From the NCBI RefSeq assembly GCF_001677275.1, contig NZ_CP016179.1, positions 248,001 through 312,000 of the forward strand: a stretch of 64,000 nt of DNA, read 5' to 3'. Both the position numbers and the translations under genes were made by a program. This stretch comes from Vibrio breoganii. GTDB taxonomy: Bacteria; Pseudomonadota; Gammaproteobacteria; Enterobacterales; Vibrionaceae. Below are positions 16,592-25,010 of this stretch, piece after piece (the first letter of the stretch is position 1; every line of letters begins with the position of its first letter). The notes under the pieces were generated by a model, which saw nothing but the letters and a program-made list of their open reading frames with translations, made no database searches and was not told the origin of the DNA.

Positions 16592-16750
16592 CTAGTAGTC
16601 GTATGCGACTTCAAGGCGTTCAATACGATCACTTAGGTGACTTAGTTTGCGAGCTAGCTGGCTGCGTTCCTCTTTGCTGAGAGAATCATCAGTACGGATA
16701 GCTTTAGAAACCGTTTCGTATTGGTCTTTGAGGAGGTCCAGTTCACACAT
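16592..16750 (-). CDS. Small coiled-coil-like protein (52 aa)
   Basis: ATG at 16750 (minus) to TAG at 16592. 52 residues, highly charged with heptad-like leucine spacing (LKDQYETVSKAI, LARKLSHLSDRIERLE), probably a short coiled coil. Its ATG sits inside the last codons of the upstream gene (8-nt overlap), a sign of translational coupling, and a perfect terminator follows. Confidence 0.65.
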   Translation of the reverse strand: MCELDLLKDQYETVSKAIRTDDSLSKEERSQLARKLSHLSDRIERLEVAYDY

Positions 16751-16997
16751 AGAAAGTCTCCTCTTGTGGGGTCAATTGCACTTCACGCTTATATGCCTGA
16801 AAAAGTTGTACCGCTTCCTCGTTATCAGCTAGAAAGTGGCTTCCTGTATCACCAGCAAACCCACCGACGAATACATCACCATTGTAATAATGGAGTGATT
16901 CATCACAGTCTTGGGCCTCAAATCCCTCTGCGTTTTCCAAGCACCAATCAAAGAACCTTGGCAGGTCTTGCGTTGGGTAAAGTTGCATTAAAAACAT
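16743..16997 (-). CDS. Hypothetical acidic protein
   Basis: 84 residues, acidic and aromatic-rich, no recognised domain. First gene of a two-gene unit with the 52-residue coiled-coil protein; AGGAGG lies just upstream of the ATG. Confidence 0.6.
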   Translation of the reverse strand: MFLMQLYPTQDLPRFFDWCLENAEGFEAQDCDESLHYYNGDVFVGGFAGDTGSHFLADNEEAVQLFQAYKREVQLTPQEETFYV

Positions 16998-16999
16998 GT

Positions 17000-17378
17000 T
17001 TCCTCCTAATAGCCTTAACGACTGATTGTTTAATAAATCACTTTAGGTAGGTGAAATGGGTGATGGTAGATTGAGGTGTTGGGGCGGTAATGAAGCGCAG
17101 ATGCAACTGGCCGCTGCAAGGAGGAGCTGCGGCCAATTGCGTCATTTGCTTGCTTTAGGTAACGCACAAAACCTAAAAGCAAACTCGCACACCAATGAGG
17201 AAAAGGTAGCGAGGTGGAGCAGTGTTAATCTACTAAAAAGTCAGGAGAACCGTCAGGAGAACCGTCTGTAGAAAAACACATTAGTTAACGATGAAGATTG
17301 CTCACCAGTTATGTCAGTCTAGGAGCGGGGGAGATATTACCAATTTTGTAATGGGTTGAAATGCTTGTGCTCAAGAAA
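17000..17378. other. Intergenic region with hairpins
   Basis: About 380 bp without a convincing gene. It holds two inverted repeats (TGGCCGC/GCGGCCA at about 17108-17136, and TTGCTTTAGGT/ACCTAAAAGCAA at about 17150-17183) and a short direct repeat (GTCAGGAGAACC twice near 17240). A 71-codon plus-strand frame (17056-17271) runs through the hairpins and is probably spurious. Could encode a structured RNA. Confidence 0.3.
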
Positions 17379-17394
17379 TGCGAGACGTCTCGAA
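17379..17394 (+). promoter_or_regulatory. CRP-S-like site 3
   Basis: TGCGA-GACGTC-TCGAA, then AAAG. A -10-like TGTAGT starts 48.5 bp from the centre. No gene follows within 300 bp; instead a strong hairpin lies 63 bp downstream. Confidence 0.6.
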
Positions 17395-17456
17395 AAGCTT
17401 GGTTCAGGTGCTAATCGAAAAAAAGTGCAAGTTTTGTAGTGGTTTGCACAGACGCA

Positions 17457-17492
17457 ATAAAGCCGCTGCACCTGGGGATGCAACGGCTTTAT
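17457..17492 (+). terminator. Hairpin downstream of CRP-S-like site 3
   Basis: ATAAAGCCG-c-TGCA pairs with TGCA-a-CGGCTTTAT with one mismatch, followed by moderately T-rich sequence. Together with the site at 17379 it may delimit a very short RNA. Confidence 0.55.
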
Positions 17493-17613
17493 GCTTCTTA
17501 CAACAAACAGAGTCGGCCCCCCGGCCATCAATGCCTGCACTCAGTCATGTCATCTGGGTGCGAAATGGATATTAGCAGTAAATTTTTAAATTCAAATCTG
17601 TGTGATTGTTAAT

Positions 17614-17629
17614 TGCGAGATATCTCGAA
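17614..17629 (+). promoter_or_regulatory. CRP-S-like site 4 (M23 peptidase gene)
   Basis: TGCGA-GATATC-TCGAA. A good -10, TATAGA (17667-17672), starts 45.5 bp from the centre. It lies upstream of the M23 peptidase gene; the leader of about 110 nt contains a 25-codon frame (17706-17783). Confidence 0.65.
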
Positions 17630-17792
17630 GAACATGCGTTGTTCATTCGGGCGTTTAGTGTCCTTCTATAGAATCGCGCCATTAATATGTTTGTGCATAA
17701 AAGAAATGGTAGAGGTGGTCTTGCTAAAGCGAACTGAAACTAACGAGGTTATGGGTAAGCAATCTTTCATTTTTGATAGTTAGAGAGTCGGT

Positions 17793-19091
17793 TTGTTTGG
17801 ATCTAGAAGTTTGTTAAGGGGTTTTATAAAGGCTCGTGCCTCTATATTAATATTGGGTGTCCTCATGATTGCGGGGGGCGTTTGTGCACCCTATGTTGTC
17901 AGTGGTGATAAAGAAGCTCGCATGACGCGTAGTTACGATCTGTCTGCCGATATGTTTCGTCAAGTCCCATCACAAGAACCGCCACCAGCGTATCGATATA
18001 CAATACAGCCGGGTGATAATCTAACGAAGATTTTCAATCAGTTAAATATCCCTTCTACTTATCTGACTAAGGTGATGGAAGAGGATGTAAACCACTTGTC
18101 GTTAGATACCTTACGCCCAGGAAATGAGCTTATTTTCTTCGTGGATGATGGTTCACGACAGCTGAATAAAATGGAGTTGGTCTTTAGTGTGGCCAACAAG
18201 GTTCAGTACACTCTTAATGATGATGGTGCCTACAGTTATGAGGACGTTTCGATTGAGGGTGAGTGGTCTCTTGACGTTAAGGTTGGAGAGATACACGGTA
18301 GTTTCTTTAAGTCGGCTACGGAAAAGGGTCTATCGGGTCGTAATGTGGAGACGATTTCTGGTCTATTAAGGGATAAGTTAAATTTCTCTAAAGATTTGAG
18401 AGCGGGGGATACGTTTTCGGTTGTTCGAAAGGTACAAACGATTGATGGTGTGCCAACGGGCGCTTCTGAAGTTCAGTCTGTTGTAATTGCATCGCGCGGG
18501 CGCACGATAGATGCTTACCTTCACAGTGATGGGCAGTTCTATGACGGTAGTGGGGCCAGTTTGGAGCGTGCGTTTATGCGTAGGCCTTTGGAAGTTAAAA
18601 GCCGAATATCCAGTCGATTCAATCCAAGACGCCGACATCCGGTGACTCGCCGTATATCACCGCATAATGGTGTGGATTTTGCGATACCAACTGGCACGCC
18701 GGTACTGGCTGCGGCTGATGGTAAGGTGATCATGGTTCGTAATCATCCTTATGCGGGTAAGTATTTGGTGATAGAGCATGGTTCTATCTATAAGACTCGT
18801 TATCTGCACATGAGTAGAATACAGGTGAAACGTGGTCAGATGGTAAAACGTGGCCAGCGTATTGGATTGTCTGGCGCGACAGGGCGAGTAACCGGTCCGC
18901 ATCTTCACTATGAGTTGTTGATTCGAAATCGCGCGGTGGATCCGATGACGGCTAATATCCCGATGGCGAAGTCGGTACCAGATAGTGAGATGGCTGAGTT
19001 CGTCTATAACCGAGAGCGATTAGATGCTGAGGTGAAAGATTATCGCGTACAAATAGCTGAGAGCGGAACGATTAAGCCTGACGCAGTTTAG
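17793..19091 (+). CDS. M23 family peptidoglycan endopeptidase, MepM/OapA-like
   Basis: 432 residues. An N-terminal hydrophobic segment (about 14-32) anchors or exports it. A LysM/OapA-type region with YTIQPGDNLTKIF (about 48-60) should bind murein. The C-terminal LytM domain has both zinc motifs, HNGVDF (His291, Asp295) and HLHYE (His370, His372), so it should be an active metallo-endopeptidase cutting peptide cross-links. The layout matches MepM. The start is TTG with GAGAG 8 nt upstream. CRP-S-like site 4 lies upstream and a strong terminator follows. Remodelling of the wall for transfer or secretion machinery is a likely role. Confidence 0.9.
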   Translation: MFGSRSLLRGFIKARASILILGVLMIAGGVCAPYVVSGDKEARMTRSYDLSADMFRQVPSQEPPPAYRYTIQPGDNLTKIFNQLNIPSTYLTKVMEEDVNHLSLDTLRPGNELIFFVDDGSRQLNKMELVFSVANKVQYTLNDDGAYSYEDVSIEGEWSLDVKVGEIHGSFFKSATEKGLSGRNVETISGLLRDKLNFSKDLRAGDTFSVVRKVQTIDGVPTGASEVQSVVIASRGRTIDAYLHSDGQFYDGSGASLERAFMRRPLEVKSRISSRFNPRRRHPVTRRISPHNGVDFAIPTGTPVLAAADGKVIMVRNHPYAGKYLVIEHGSIYKTRYLHMSRIQVKRGQMVKRGQRIGLSGATGRVTGPHLHYELLIRNRAVDPMTANIPMAKSVPDSEMAEFVYNRERLDAEVKDYRVQIAESGTIKPDAV

Positions 19092-19121
19092 ATTTAGCGT
19101 GGAAAAACCGTAACTAACTTG

Positions 19122-19161
19122 ATGCCTTCTGGGAGTGTGCTTACTTCCAGAAGGCATTTTT
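19122..19161 (+). terminator. Intrinsic terminator of M23 peptidase gene
   Basis: ATGCCTTCTGG pairs with CCAGAAGGCAT (perfect 11 bp) followed by TTTTT. It shows that coding of the next gene cannot start before it. Confidence 0.85.
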
Positions 19162-19178
19162 GGTTTATTGAGGTTGAT

Positions 19179-19586
19179 ATGTTTCGAGCTAGCCACGCGG
19201 TGCAGGAAATCGTTGATGATTTGCTAATTAGTTACCAAGGCGACCCTAACGAGGCCATGGTTATTCTAGATTATGCAGATGATTATCACGCACTTTTAAA
19301 GGAGATTGTGAATTCTGCTCAGCGAGTGCGATTGTTGGATCGGTCGCTGCAATACAATCCTGATCCTAACCGAGTCATCGAGCTTTTACAGCAAGAGCAG
19401 GCTAAGGTCTGTATTAATGTGCATCATGCTATTTCGTTGCGAGGTTTTATGCATGAAGCGCGAACTCCAAACGAACAACACATTTACTGTGCGATGCACA
19501 AGGTTGGTGCGCTTTATCTTACGGATATTATGCAATTCAGTAGGTTGTTTCATAAGAGACTCAGCACAACACTCTCGATCGTATAA
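19179..19586 (+). CDS. Hypothetical protein
   Basis: 135 residues from the ATG at 19179, which has GAGG 5 nt upstream and lies after the M23 terminator; the frame opens at 19119 but that part spans the terminator hairpin. All-helical, no signal peptide, no recognised domain. Confidence 0.6.
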   Translation: MFRASHAVQEIVDDLLISYQGDPNEAMVILDYADDYHALLKEIVNSAQRVRLLDRSLQYNPDPNRVIELLQQEQAKVCINVHHAISLRGFMHEARTPNEQHIYCAMHKVGALYLTDIMQFSRLFHKRLSTTLSIV

Positions 19587-19696
19587 TAGCTAGAGTGCAA
19601 ACTAATTTTCCATTGATCAGCTTTACTCAGCTCCTTATATTATTTATGAAATAAGGGGTGGATTAATTATATGGGGCGCGTGTTTGGAGGTGTGTT

Positions 19697-20116
19697 GTGA
19701 GTGAAGATGTAATGAGGCGTGCTACTGCAGGAGATGCGTCAGCGAGCTGGGAAGTCTTTAATCGATACGAGAAAGATGCGAATCAGTTTGGTTTGACTGC
19801 CATGGAGGCGTACCCATTTTTGAAGTACGCAGCTCAGCAGGGGCATCTTTCGGCCATGCGTCGATTGGGTGTGATATTGACGGGTAATGATTTTGGTGAG
19901 CCTGACTATTGTGCAAGTATTGAGTACCTGGAGTCGTTTATAAAGCGAACTACAGGTATGCCTGAGTATGAAGAGCAAATAAAAAGTGCGCTGTATTTTC
20001 TCTGCGCTGCGTATGAAGGTTACGGTGATGTTCGGTGTGCGTCCAATTACTACGGCCGATTTAAAGCATTGGTCGAGGGTGATGACCGTTATGATCATAT
20101 GGTGCTGGAGGTTTGA
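19697..20116 (+). CDS. Sel1-like repeat protein
   Basis: 139 residues from GTG at 19697 with GGAGG 6 nt upstream. Contains Sel1/TPR-type helical repeats: A-GDA-ASWEVFNRY and a canonical LKYAAQQGHLSAMRRLGVIL, then YLESFIK and ALYFLCAAYEGYGD. Such solenoids mediate protein-protein contacts. No signal peptide, so cytoplasmic. Followed by a strong terminator. Confidence 0.7.
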   Translation: MSEDVMRRATAGDASASWEVFNRYEKDANQFGLTAMEAYPFLKYAAQQGHLSAMRRLGVILTGNDFGEPDYCASIEYLESFIKRTTGMPEYEEQIKSALYFLCAAYEGYGDVRCASNYYGRFKALVEGDDRYDHMVLEV

Positions 20117-20148
20117 GCTTGACGCTCGGAATGATAAGACATTGAAAG

Positions 20149-20187
20149 CGGGTTACATATATCAAGTATGTAGCTCGTTTTTTTTGC
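20149..20187 (+). terminator. Intrinsic terminator
   Basis: CGGGTTACATA pairs with TATGTAGCTCG (11 bp, wobbles) then eight T, after the Sel1-like gene. Confidence 0.85.
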
Positions 20188-20236
20188 CTGTAATCTCTGT
20201 TGGAAGTGACTATGGAAGAAAAAGAAGTATTGATTT

Positions 20237-20295
20237 AAAGGGAGTTCGGATTAAGTGCCGTAATTTGCGCACTAAAATCCGAATTCCCTTTTGTC
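20237..20295. terminator. Long 16-bp hairpin with inner stem
   Basis: AAAGGGAGTTCGGATT pairs with AATCCGAATTCCCTTT (one wobble), enclosing a second stem AGTGC/GCACT. It lies directly after the minus-strand gene ending at 20296 and is probably its terminator, possibly bidirectional. Confidence 0.7.
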
Positions 20296-20904
20296 TTACG
20301 TTAGTTCGATGAGTGTGCCTTCTGATTCTCGCAATTCTGTTTGAATTGCATGCAGTGCGACTGTCTCGTTTTCAGTTAACGTATCACTGATGTCAGTCAG
20401 TGCCCAGGCTATAGATTTAGCCTTAGCAAGAGCAACGCGACCAGAAGCTTTCTGGTGCTTAGTGAACAGGTCAAACGCACGTTGCTTTGATTTGGCAAGT
20501 TGCGTCAGTCCTTCCTCTGCTGTCATGAAATTATGTTTAGTTAAGTCCTGAAATACGATTGTGCGCTTGTGTTGCTCAGTCCCGTATTTATTCAAGAAAG
20601 CACTGGCAGGTAACTTTGCAATAGCGTGGGTATTTCCATGCTGCGTATAGTTGACCTCGATTTGCCAGTCATTTTTGATTTTGACTTTGTAAACCACTCC
20701 GTGACGATCTTCGCTCGTATGTAACCTAACTTGGTTGGCATTGGCGGCGATAAATCTAACAGCGAGGTCTTCGACTTTCATGTCATTGACTGCGGTTCGA
20801 TACAAACTTTCACACAAATGTTCGGCAGGGTCGCAATGAGCGAGTGCGTACATTGTGTGTAGGGAGTTGTTAACCCCTTCAATCTCATAAATGAATAGTC
20901 CCAT
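20296..20904 (-). CDS. Hypothetical protein
   Basis: 202 residues, soluble, N-terminal beta-rich and C-terminal helical (ALAKAKSIAWALTDISDTL). No recognised domain. Single gene; divergent from the CRP-S-controlled gene at 21107. Confidence 0.6.
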   Translation of the reverse strand: MGLFIYEIEGVNNSLHTMYALAHCDPAEHLCESLYRTAVNDMKVEDLAVRFIAANANQVRLHTSEDRHGVVYKVKIKNDWQIEVNYTQHGNTHAIAKLPASAFLNKYGTEQHKRTIVFQDLTKHNFMTAEEGLTQLAKSKQRAFDLFTKHQKASGRVALAKAKSIAWALTDISDTLTENETVALHAIQTELRESEGTLIELT

Positions 20905-21013
20905 AGTGTCTCCTAATGCGCGGTAATGCGCGTTGTGTATAGGCGAAATTGCCCAGTCGAGAGAGGTATGGCTTTTTATGTCTTATGAGGCTCAGCTTGC
21001 GTTATATAAGAGG

Positions 21014-21029
21014 TGCGAGATGTCTCGAA
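21014..21029 (+). promoter_or_regulatory. CRP-S-like site 5
   Basis: TGCGA-GATGTC-TCGAA then AAAG. A -10 candidate TACTAT/TATATT (21070-21078) starts 48.5-51.5 bp from the centre. It lies 93 bp before the start at 21107 and inside what would otherwise be an upstream extension of that frame. Confidence 0.65.
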
Positions 21030-21106
21030 AAGTCGGGAGTCAGCTGCTTTTGCGAATTGGGTGTTCGATTACTATATTTACTTCTGAAAATGCAAATGGA
21101 GGGAGT

Positions 21107-21379
21107 ATGTATCTAACCCTGATACAGATAACGGATGGCACGGAAGATCTGTCACGAGTTGAAGGTATGGTTAATTTGACTCAAGGCAGGCACTACGAAT
21201 TGGTGGGTGGGTGTATACATGATGATTTTGGCGTTAAGCAGCCTTTATTGGTTTCTCCGAGGCCTGGTGAGTCTGTATGTGATTACCGATTGTCTATCAA
21301 TGGTCTACAGAAGTGCTCGGCCTACTTTGTTATGAGAGGCTTGTCCACATCGCCTCAAATAATCCCTCTGCATTCTTAA
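21107..21379 (+). CDS. Hypothetical protein (90 aa)
   Basis: 90 residues from the ATG at 21107 with GGAGGGAG immediately upstream. The frame is open from 20933 but that extension includes the regulatory palindrome and promoter, so the shorter start is preferred. Beta-rich with three cysteines, no recognised domain. First target after CRP-S-like site 5. Confidence 0.6.
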   Translation: MYLTLIQITDGTEDLSRVEGMVNLTQGRHYELVGGCIHDDFGVKQPLLVSPRPGESVCDYRLSINGLQKCSAYFVMRGLSTSPQIIPLHS

Positions 21380-21510
21380 GTCGCGAACCCTCGTTGCTGT
21401 TTCTAGCAATGTAATTTGAGTAATGGCTTCCAGAAATCAGTGACTCTTCCAAATACATCCTGAAACTCGTGCGAAATAGGCGGTTGCTTTGGTTCTTAAG
21501 GTGATCGTCA

Positions 21511-21819
21511 ATGGATGTAAATCAGCAAGTTATTGAGTTTCTCGAACAGTACGGGGGTGTGACTGATGTGCGCACAGCTCGCTTTCTACGTGCCGGTTCG
21601 CCTGTGCTTCTTTATCGATACGCCAAATGGAGTTGGAGTTTGTCTCCTCAATTAATGAAGCGTGGGAGTATGGTGGCCAGAACTCAATCATGGAGTGATG
21701 TTAATTGTTTAACCGCTTTGCTTGAGTACCAGAAAGGCTTTGGTGAATGCTCTTTGTTTGAAAAAGAGAAAGAGGTTAGGTCGCGTTCAACTCCTTGTTC
21801 TTGCCCTTTCTGTCGTTAA
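21511..21819 (+). CDS. Hypothetical protein with C-terminal CxCxxC
   Basis: 102 residues, AAGGTGA upstream of the ATG. The last residues contain CSCPFC, a compact CxCxxC that could bind metal or be redox-active. The N-terminal part looks like a small helical domain. Function unknown. No own CRP-S-like site; 130 bp after the gene ending at 21379. Confidence 0.55.
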   Translation: MDVNQQVIEFLEQYGGVTDVRTARFLRAGSPVLLYRYAKWSWSLSPQLMKRGSMVARTQSWSDVNCLTALLEYQKGFGECSLFEKEKEVRSRSTPCSCPFCR

Positions 21820-21830
21820 TGCCTGTGTTT

Positions 21831-21846
21831 TGCGAGACGTTGCCCA
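21831..21846 (+). promoter_or_regulatory. CRP-S-like site 6 (left half strong)
   Basis: TGCGA-GACGTT-GCCCA followed by AAAAAA. An extended -10 (TG-T-TATTTT, hexamer 21886-21891) starts 47.5 bp from the centre. Confidence 0.55.
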
Positions 21847-21919
21847 AAAAACCAGACATTGGGATAGTGAGTGTTAGTGCCGTGTTATTTTTCCCCCTCA
21901 AAAGTAGGGAGTGAAAAAT

Positions 21920-22900
21920 ATGCAATTGGGCATTAATGCGTTAGATCGACTGCATCTGTTGTTGGGTTCTTACGAGAAGACTGCAGAGGTATTGACGGAG
22001 AAAAGCGGGGCTTTAGTGAGTCCTGGTTTAGTGGATGGCGAGCTACGAAAGGTTCAGTCAATTTTTTGCGATACAGCAGAGCGGGTTTTTAAGGATTGTC
22101 CTCGCCCATCTTGTGAATACACGAGATCTACAGTCAAGGACGCTCAATTATTCCCTGTCTATTGTCCTGTCTCGATTGATGATGAGTCAAATCATGAACT
22201 CTATTCGCCATATCTAAGACTGTCAGTTTCTACTGGTGAAGTTAGCATGCAGTTGGGTGAGAGTGTTTACTCCCCGTTAGGTGCTACCCCCATCTTGGGT
22301 CAAGACAGTATTAGTTTTCTTATACCACCCGAGGCTACCCCTTTATTGGTACTCCATAACTTTGAAGAGGCCTTTCGCTACTGGCAGTGGGTGTGGTTGT
22401 GCTTGGAGGTGAATGAAGACTCCTTAGAGGTGCGCGTTAAGCCTGGTCTTAATGGTGAGCGAATATTTGCGGCTATCAACTATTTCGGGATGCTGGTTTT
22501 CGATTGGTTTACAGAGCATGCTCCTCAAGTGCAGCCGACGTTCCTTGCATGGGCTGAGCTGATGCATTGTGAGTTTATGGGCAAGGGAGAGACGTTTCAA
22601 GATTATGTGATTCGCCTGTCTGTTATGAATGGTCTGTATGATATTTATATGCCTCCCCATATTGTTCATCCGATAGAAATTGCGTCAGCTGCAGAAGCGA
22701 TGTGGCAGAAAATGGTTGATGATGGCGTTAGCGTTCCTGAGCATGAGCTCTCAATGTTGATGATGTCGTCGGGCGGTATGGATCTGTTTAGTGAGTACAA
22801 ATTGCCTAAGCTCAAGATGCGAAAGGTGACTATAGCGAAAAGAGTGATTAGTAAGGTCGGTCAGGTGCTTACTTTGATGAGTGAGAGACCATCAAGATGA
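21920..22900 (+). CDS. Hypothetical protein, first gene of coupled pair
   Basis: 326 residues from ATG 21920, which sits 8 nt after AGGGAG; a GTG at 21911 overlaps that ribosome-binding site and is less likely. Soluble, mixed alpha/beta, with no domain I recognise. The C-terminal 30 residues are basic. Overlaps the next gene by ATGA, so translationally coupled. Downstream of CRP-S-like site 6. Confidence 0.6.
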   Translation: MQLGINALDRLHLLLGSYEKTAEVLTEKSGALVSPGLVDGELRKVQSIFCDTAERVFKDCPRPSCEYTRSTVKDAQLFPVYCPVSIDDESNHELYSPYLRLSVSTGEVSMQLGESVYSPLGATPILGQDSISFLIPPEATPLLVLHNFEEAFRYWQWVWLCLEVNEDSLEVRVKPGLNGERIFAAINYFGMLVFDWFTEHAPQVQPTFLAWAELMHCEFMGKGETFQDYVIRLSVMNGLYDIYMPPHIVHPIEIASAAEAMWQKMVDDGVSVPEHELSMLMMSSGGMDLFSEYKLPKLKMRKVTIAKRVISKVGQVLTLMSERPSR

Positions 22901-23130
22901 TGAACCAGAAAATTACTTTCCCTTTTGTGAAAAAGCAGATAGACAGGGGATTGCGTTTGGGTCATTCATCTCCTGCAAAGATGGCTTACTACTTAAATCA
23001 GCAGCGCGTTCCATGCCAATACGAGCATTATTGGTCGGGAAGCGCCGTGAAGTCTTTGATGGTTTACATTAAGGATGCGGAACATCGAGAGGCATTATTG
23101 GCTCCACCAGCATCACAGTTATTGACTTGA
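22897..23130 (+). CDS. Small protein resembling a serine-recombinase DNA-binding segment
   Basis: 77 residues, starting inside the stop of the preceding gene (ATGA overlap). The segment SPAKMAYYLNQQRVPC----YWSGSAVKSLM fits the pattern of the helix-turn-helix in the recombinase domain of large serine recombinases (IA-YLN--GIP----WT---V--IL). No catalytic domain is present. A DNA-binding role is inferred. Confidence 0.5.
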   Translation: MMNQKITFPFVKKQIDRGLRLGHSSPAKMAYYLNQQRVPCQYEHYWSGSAVKSLMVYIKDAEHREALLAPPASQLLT

Positions 23131-23154
23131 TATCCTTGCTATGCCATGGCAAAT

Positions 23155-23802
23155 CTAGCGTTGAGATTCTGGCTTTAACTGCAGATATTGCTTTAGCGTG
23201 CCAACGAAAATAAGAAGGATGATCGCGCTATGTGGCACGGCACTGATATTGCCGATGTAGAGTTGATAAGGCAGCGCCAACAAGTTACATGCTATCCCGA
23301 AAAAAGCGTATTGAAATCTATCGACAGATTTTGATGCGAGGAATGTGAACATTAGAATGCTCATGGTAAGCGTCAGCCAGCTTGTCGCCTCTAAATGTCC
23401 TGCTACAACTAGACATGCCTTGCTTAATACCAACAGACCCAGTATTGCCACGCACCATTGCGTTTGTATTGATCCCTGAGTCTTGATTGGACCTCGATAC
23501 AATCCGTACACCGCTATGCCTCCCCAGGCAATGTTAAGGCAAACGAAAGCTAGACTCTCCAATATAACGAATGCGATCCCGAGAATAGTGGAAGCTACTG
23601 CTGACAATCCATATCCAAGGCGTGGTTTGTTCAGCACTGTTAGTAAGGCATGGTTTACGAGCAACAGCGTGTAACCGATACCGGTCATGGTGATGGCTAG
23701 AGTTTGCAAGGTTCTTCTGTCGTAGCTGGGTGATGGCGTATTAGTAGCATTTAGACTTTGGTTGATTGGGGTGCGTTTTCTTTTTCTCGTGATATCTCGC
23801 AA
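23155..23802 (-). CDS. Multi-pass membrane protein
   Basis: Up to 215 residues with about five or six transmembrane segments and no recognised family. The frame opens at a TTG at 23802 inside the palindrome at 23786, so the first 30-38 residues are probably not translated. More likely starts are TTG 23709 (AGAAGA upstream) or ATG 23688, which begins directly with a transmembrane segment. A -10-like TAATAC on the minus strand (23745-23740) starts 48.5 bp from the centre of the palindrome, supporting control by that site. Confidence 0.55.
   Translation of the reverse strand: MRDITRKRKRTPINQSLNATNTPSPSYDRRTLQTLAITMTGIGYTLLLVNHALLTVLNKPRLGYGLSAVASTILGIAFVILESLAFVCLNIAWGGIAVYGLYRGPIKTQGSIQTQWCVAILGLLVLSKACLVVAGHLEATSWLTLTMSILMFTFLASKSVDRFQYAFFGIACNLLALPYQLYIGNISAVPHSAIILLIFVGTLKQYLQLKPESQR
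23786..23801 (-). promoter_or_regulatory. CRP-S-like site 7, between divergent genes
   Basis: On the minus strand TGCGA-GATATC-ACGAG followed by AAAAAG; on the plus strand CTCGT-GATATC-TCGCA followed by AAAA. The best -10 by spacing is on the minus strand (TAATAC, 48.5 bp), but the site may serve both directions. Confidence 0.6.
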
Positions 23803-23905
23803 AAACCAGCTACATGGAGTGTTGCGCGTTATAAGTGTGGAGACATCTCCGTCTTTTAGGTTCTTGGCGCCTAAGTTTCTTATTGGAAAGATAAGGGTCT
23901 ATGGT

Positions 23906-24829
23906 GTGGCAACTTCATATTTAGAGATATTGGCAAAAGTTGAGTTTGATTGGGATAGGGAAGCGCTCAAACGAGAGTTGGAGTTGACCGATAGCTGTCT
24001 TCGCTTTTTGTCTGATTACGATCACAATGGTACAGACCTCGTTCCAGAAGAATACTTCGTGTTTGCTAATGGCATTAATGAGCGATTTCTCAGGCGTTTG
24101 GGTATTGAGTCAGATTCAACGGTAACGGTTCAGTGCTTGGCGCAAGTAGGTGGTGTGCTCGCCTATAAGGCGTGGTCTGTAATTATTGAAGATCAGTTGT
24201 CGGAGGTATCATTTACGTCCTCGACGGGCTTTGAGCCCCACGCAGTCATATCGAATTCATATGTGAGTAAGTCTATAGAGGTTCAGTTAGCTGATGCACT
24301 GACTAAGGTTGGTGTGTCTATCCCACGTTACCTTACTGAGTCTTTTTGTACTGACATATTGAAGTTGCGAGGGTTGATAGCGCAGGGAGTTGAGAACAGC
24401 GAGACCGAATTGATGGTTGATGAGATCTCATCATCGCAGATCAGCCGTTTAGTCTATCGAGTGCTTGAAGTCCTAATTGATGTGGCCAGTTATTTCGTGG
24501 CGTACTTGCAGAACTTACAATACAGAGGTGTCACAGGAACCCTTTCGTATGGTCACGAAGAGTCTATTGAGCAGCTGAGAGACAGCTTACTGTTATTTGT
24601 GCTTCATAGGGTCAAGAGTGAGCCTTTATTCCGCCAGTTTGATTTCAATGCTATAGAGCGTGCGATGCGTTTCGTTTCGGAGTGGCAGGAGTCGGTTGAG
24701 TTGTATCTGCAGTCTGAGGGTTTAACTCCAACGCGACCTATATTTCAAGATCTATGGTCATTAACGGGTGATGAGTTGGCGAAGTTGGCCTCCGACGTTG
24801 CCGAAGGCCGAGTAGAGGCTTTTACGTGA
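23906..24829 (+). CDS. Hypothetical protein
   Basis: About 308 residues from GTG 23906 (TAAGGG 9 nt upstream). The frame is open from 23762; GTG 23819 and TTG 23864 are other options, all downstream of the palindrome except the first. Soluble and mostly helical in the C-terminal half, acidic, no recognised domain. Convergent overlap of 8 bp with the next gene. Confidence 0.55.
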   Translation: MATSYLEILAKVEFDWDREALKRELELTDSCLRFLSDYDHNGTDLVPEEYFVFANGINERFLRRLGIESDSTVTVQCLAQVGGVLAYKAWSVIIEDQLSEVSFTSSTGFEPHAVISNSYVSKSIEVQLADALTKVGVSIPRYLTESFCTDILKLRGLIAQGVENSETELMVDEISSSQISRLVYRVLEVLIDVASYFVAYLQNLQYRGVTGTLSYGHEESIEQLRDSLLLFVLHRVKSEPLFRQFDFNAIERAMRFVSEWQESVELYLQSEGLTPTRPIFQDLWSLTGDELAKLASDVAEGRVEAFT

Positions 24830-25010
24830 TGCGTCCGTACAGAGCCTCGTAAATAACCAAAACAAAACTGAGTGAAATTGTTAGTACAGGCACCAGCGCA
24901 ACGATTGATAGAACCCAAACTGCGAGGATGCTAGTTAGTGACAATTCGATCTCCAAGAAGCTAATGGTTGAAACCGTTCGGTTCTTCTCATCTTTAAGGT
25001 TAATTTTCAT
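24822..25010 (-). CDS. Small membrane protein (62 aa)
   Basis: About 62 residues from the ATG at 25010: a charged start then one long hydrophobic region (SLTSILAVWVLSIVALVPVL and beyond) that could cross the membrane once or twice. Its ATG lies inside the end of the upstream gene (11-nt overlap), so it is translationally coupled to it. Confidence 0.6.
   Translation of the reverse strand: MKINLKDEKNRTVSTISFLEIELSLTSILAVWVLSIVALVPVLTISLSFVLVIYEALYGRIT

Noticed and set aside
17056..17271. 71-codon plus-strand frame
   Set aside because: Passes through two hairpins, has unlikely composition and no family resemblance.
19110..19117. Ter-like GTAACTAA
   Set aside because: Lacks the ATGTT part of the Ter consensus; likely chance.
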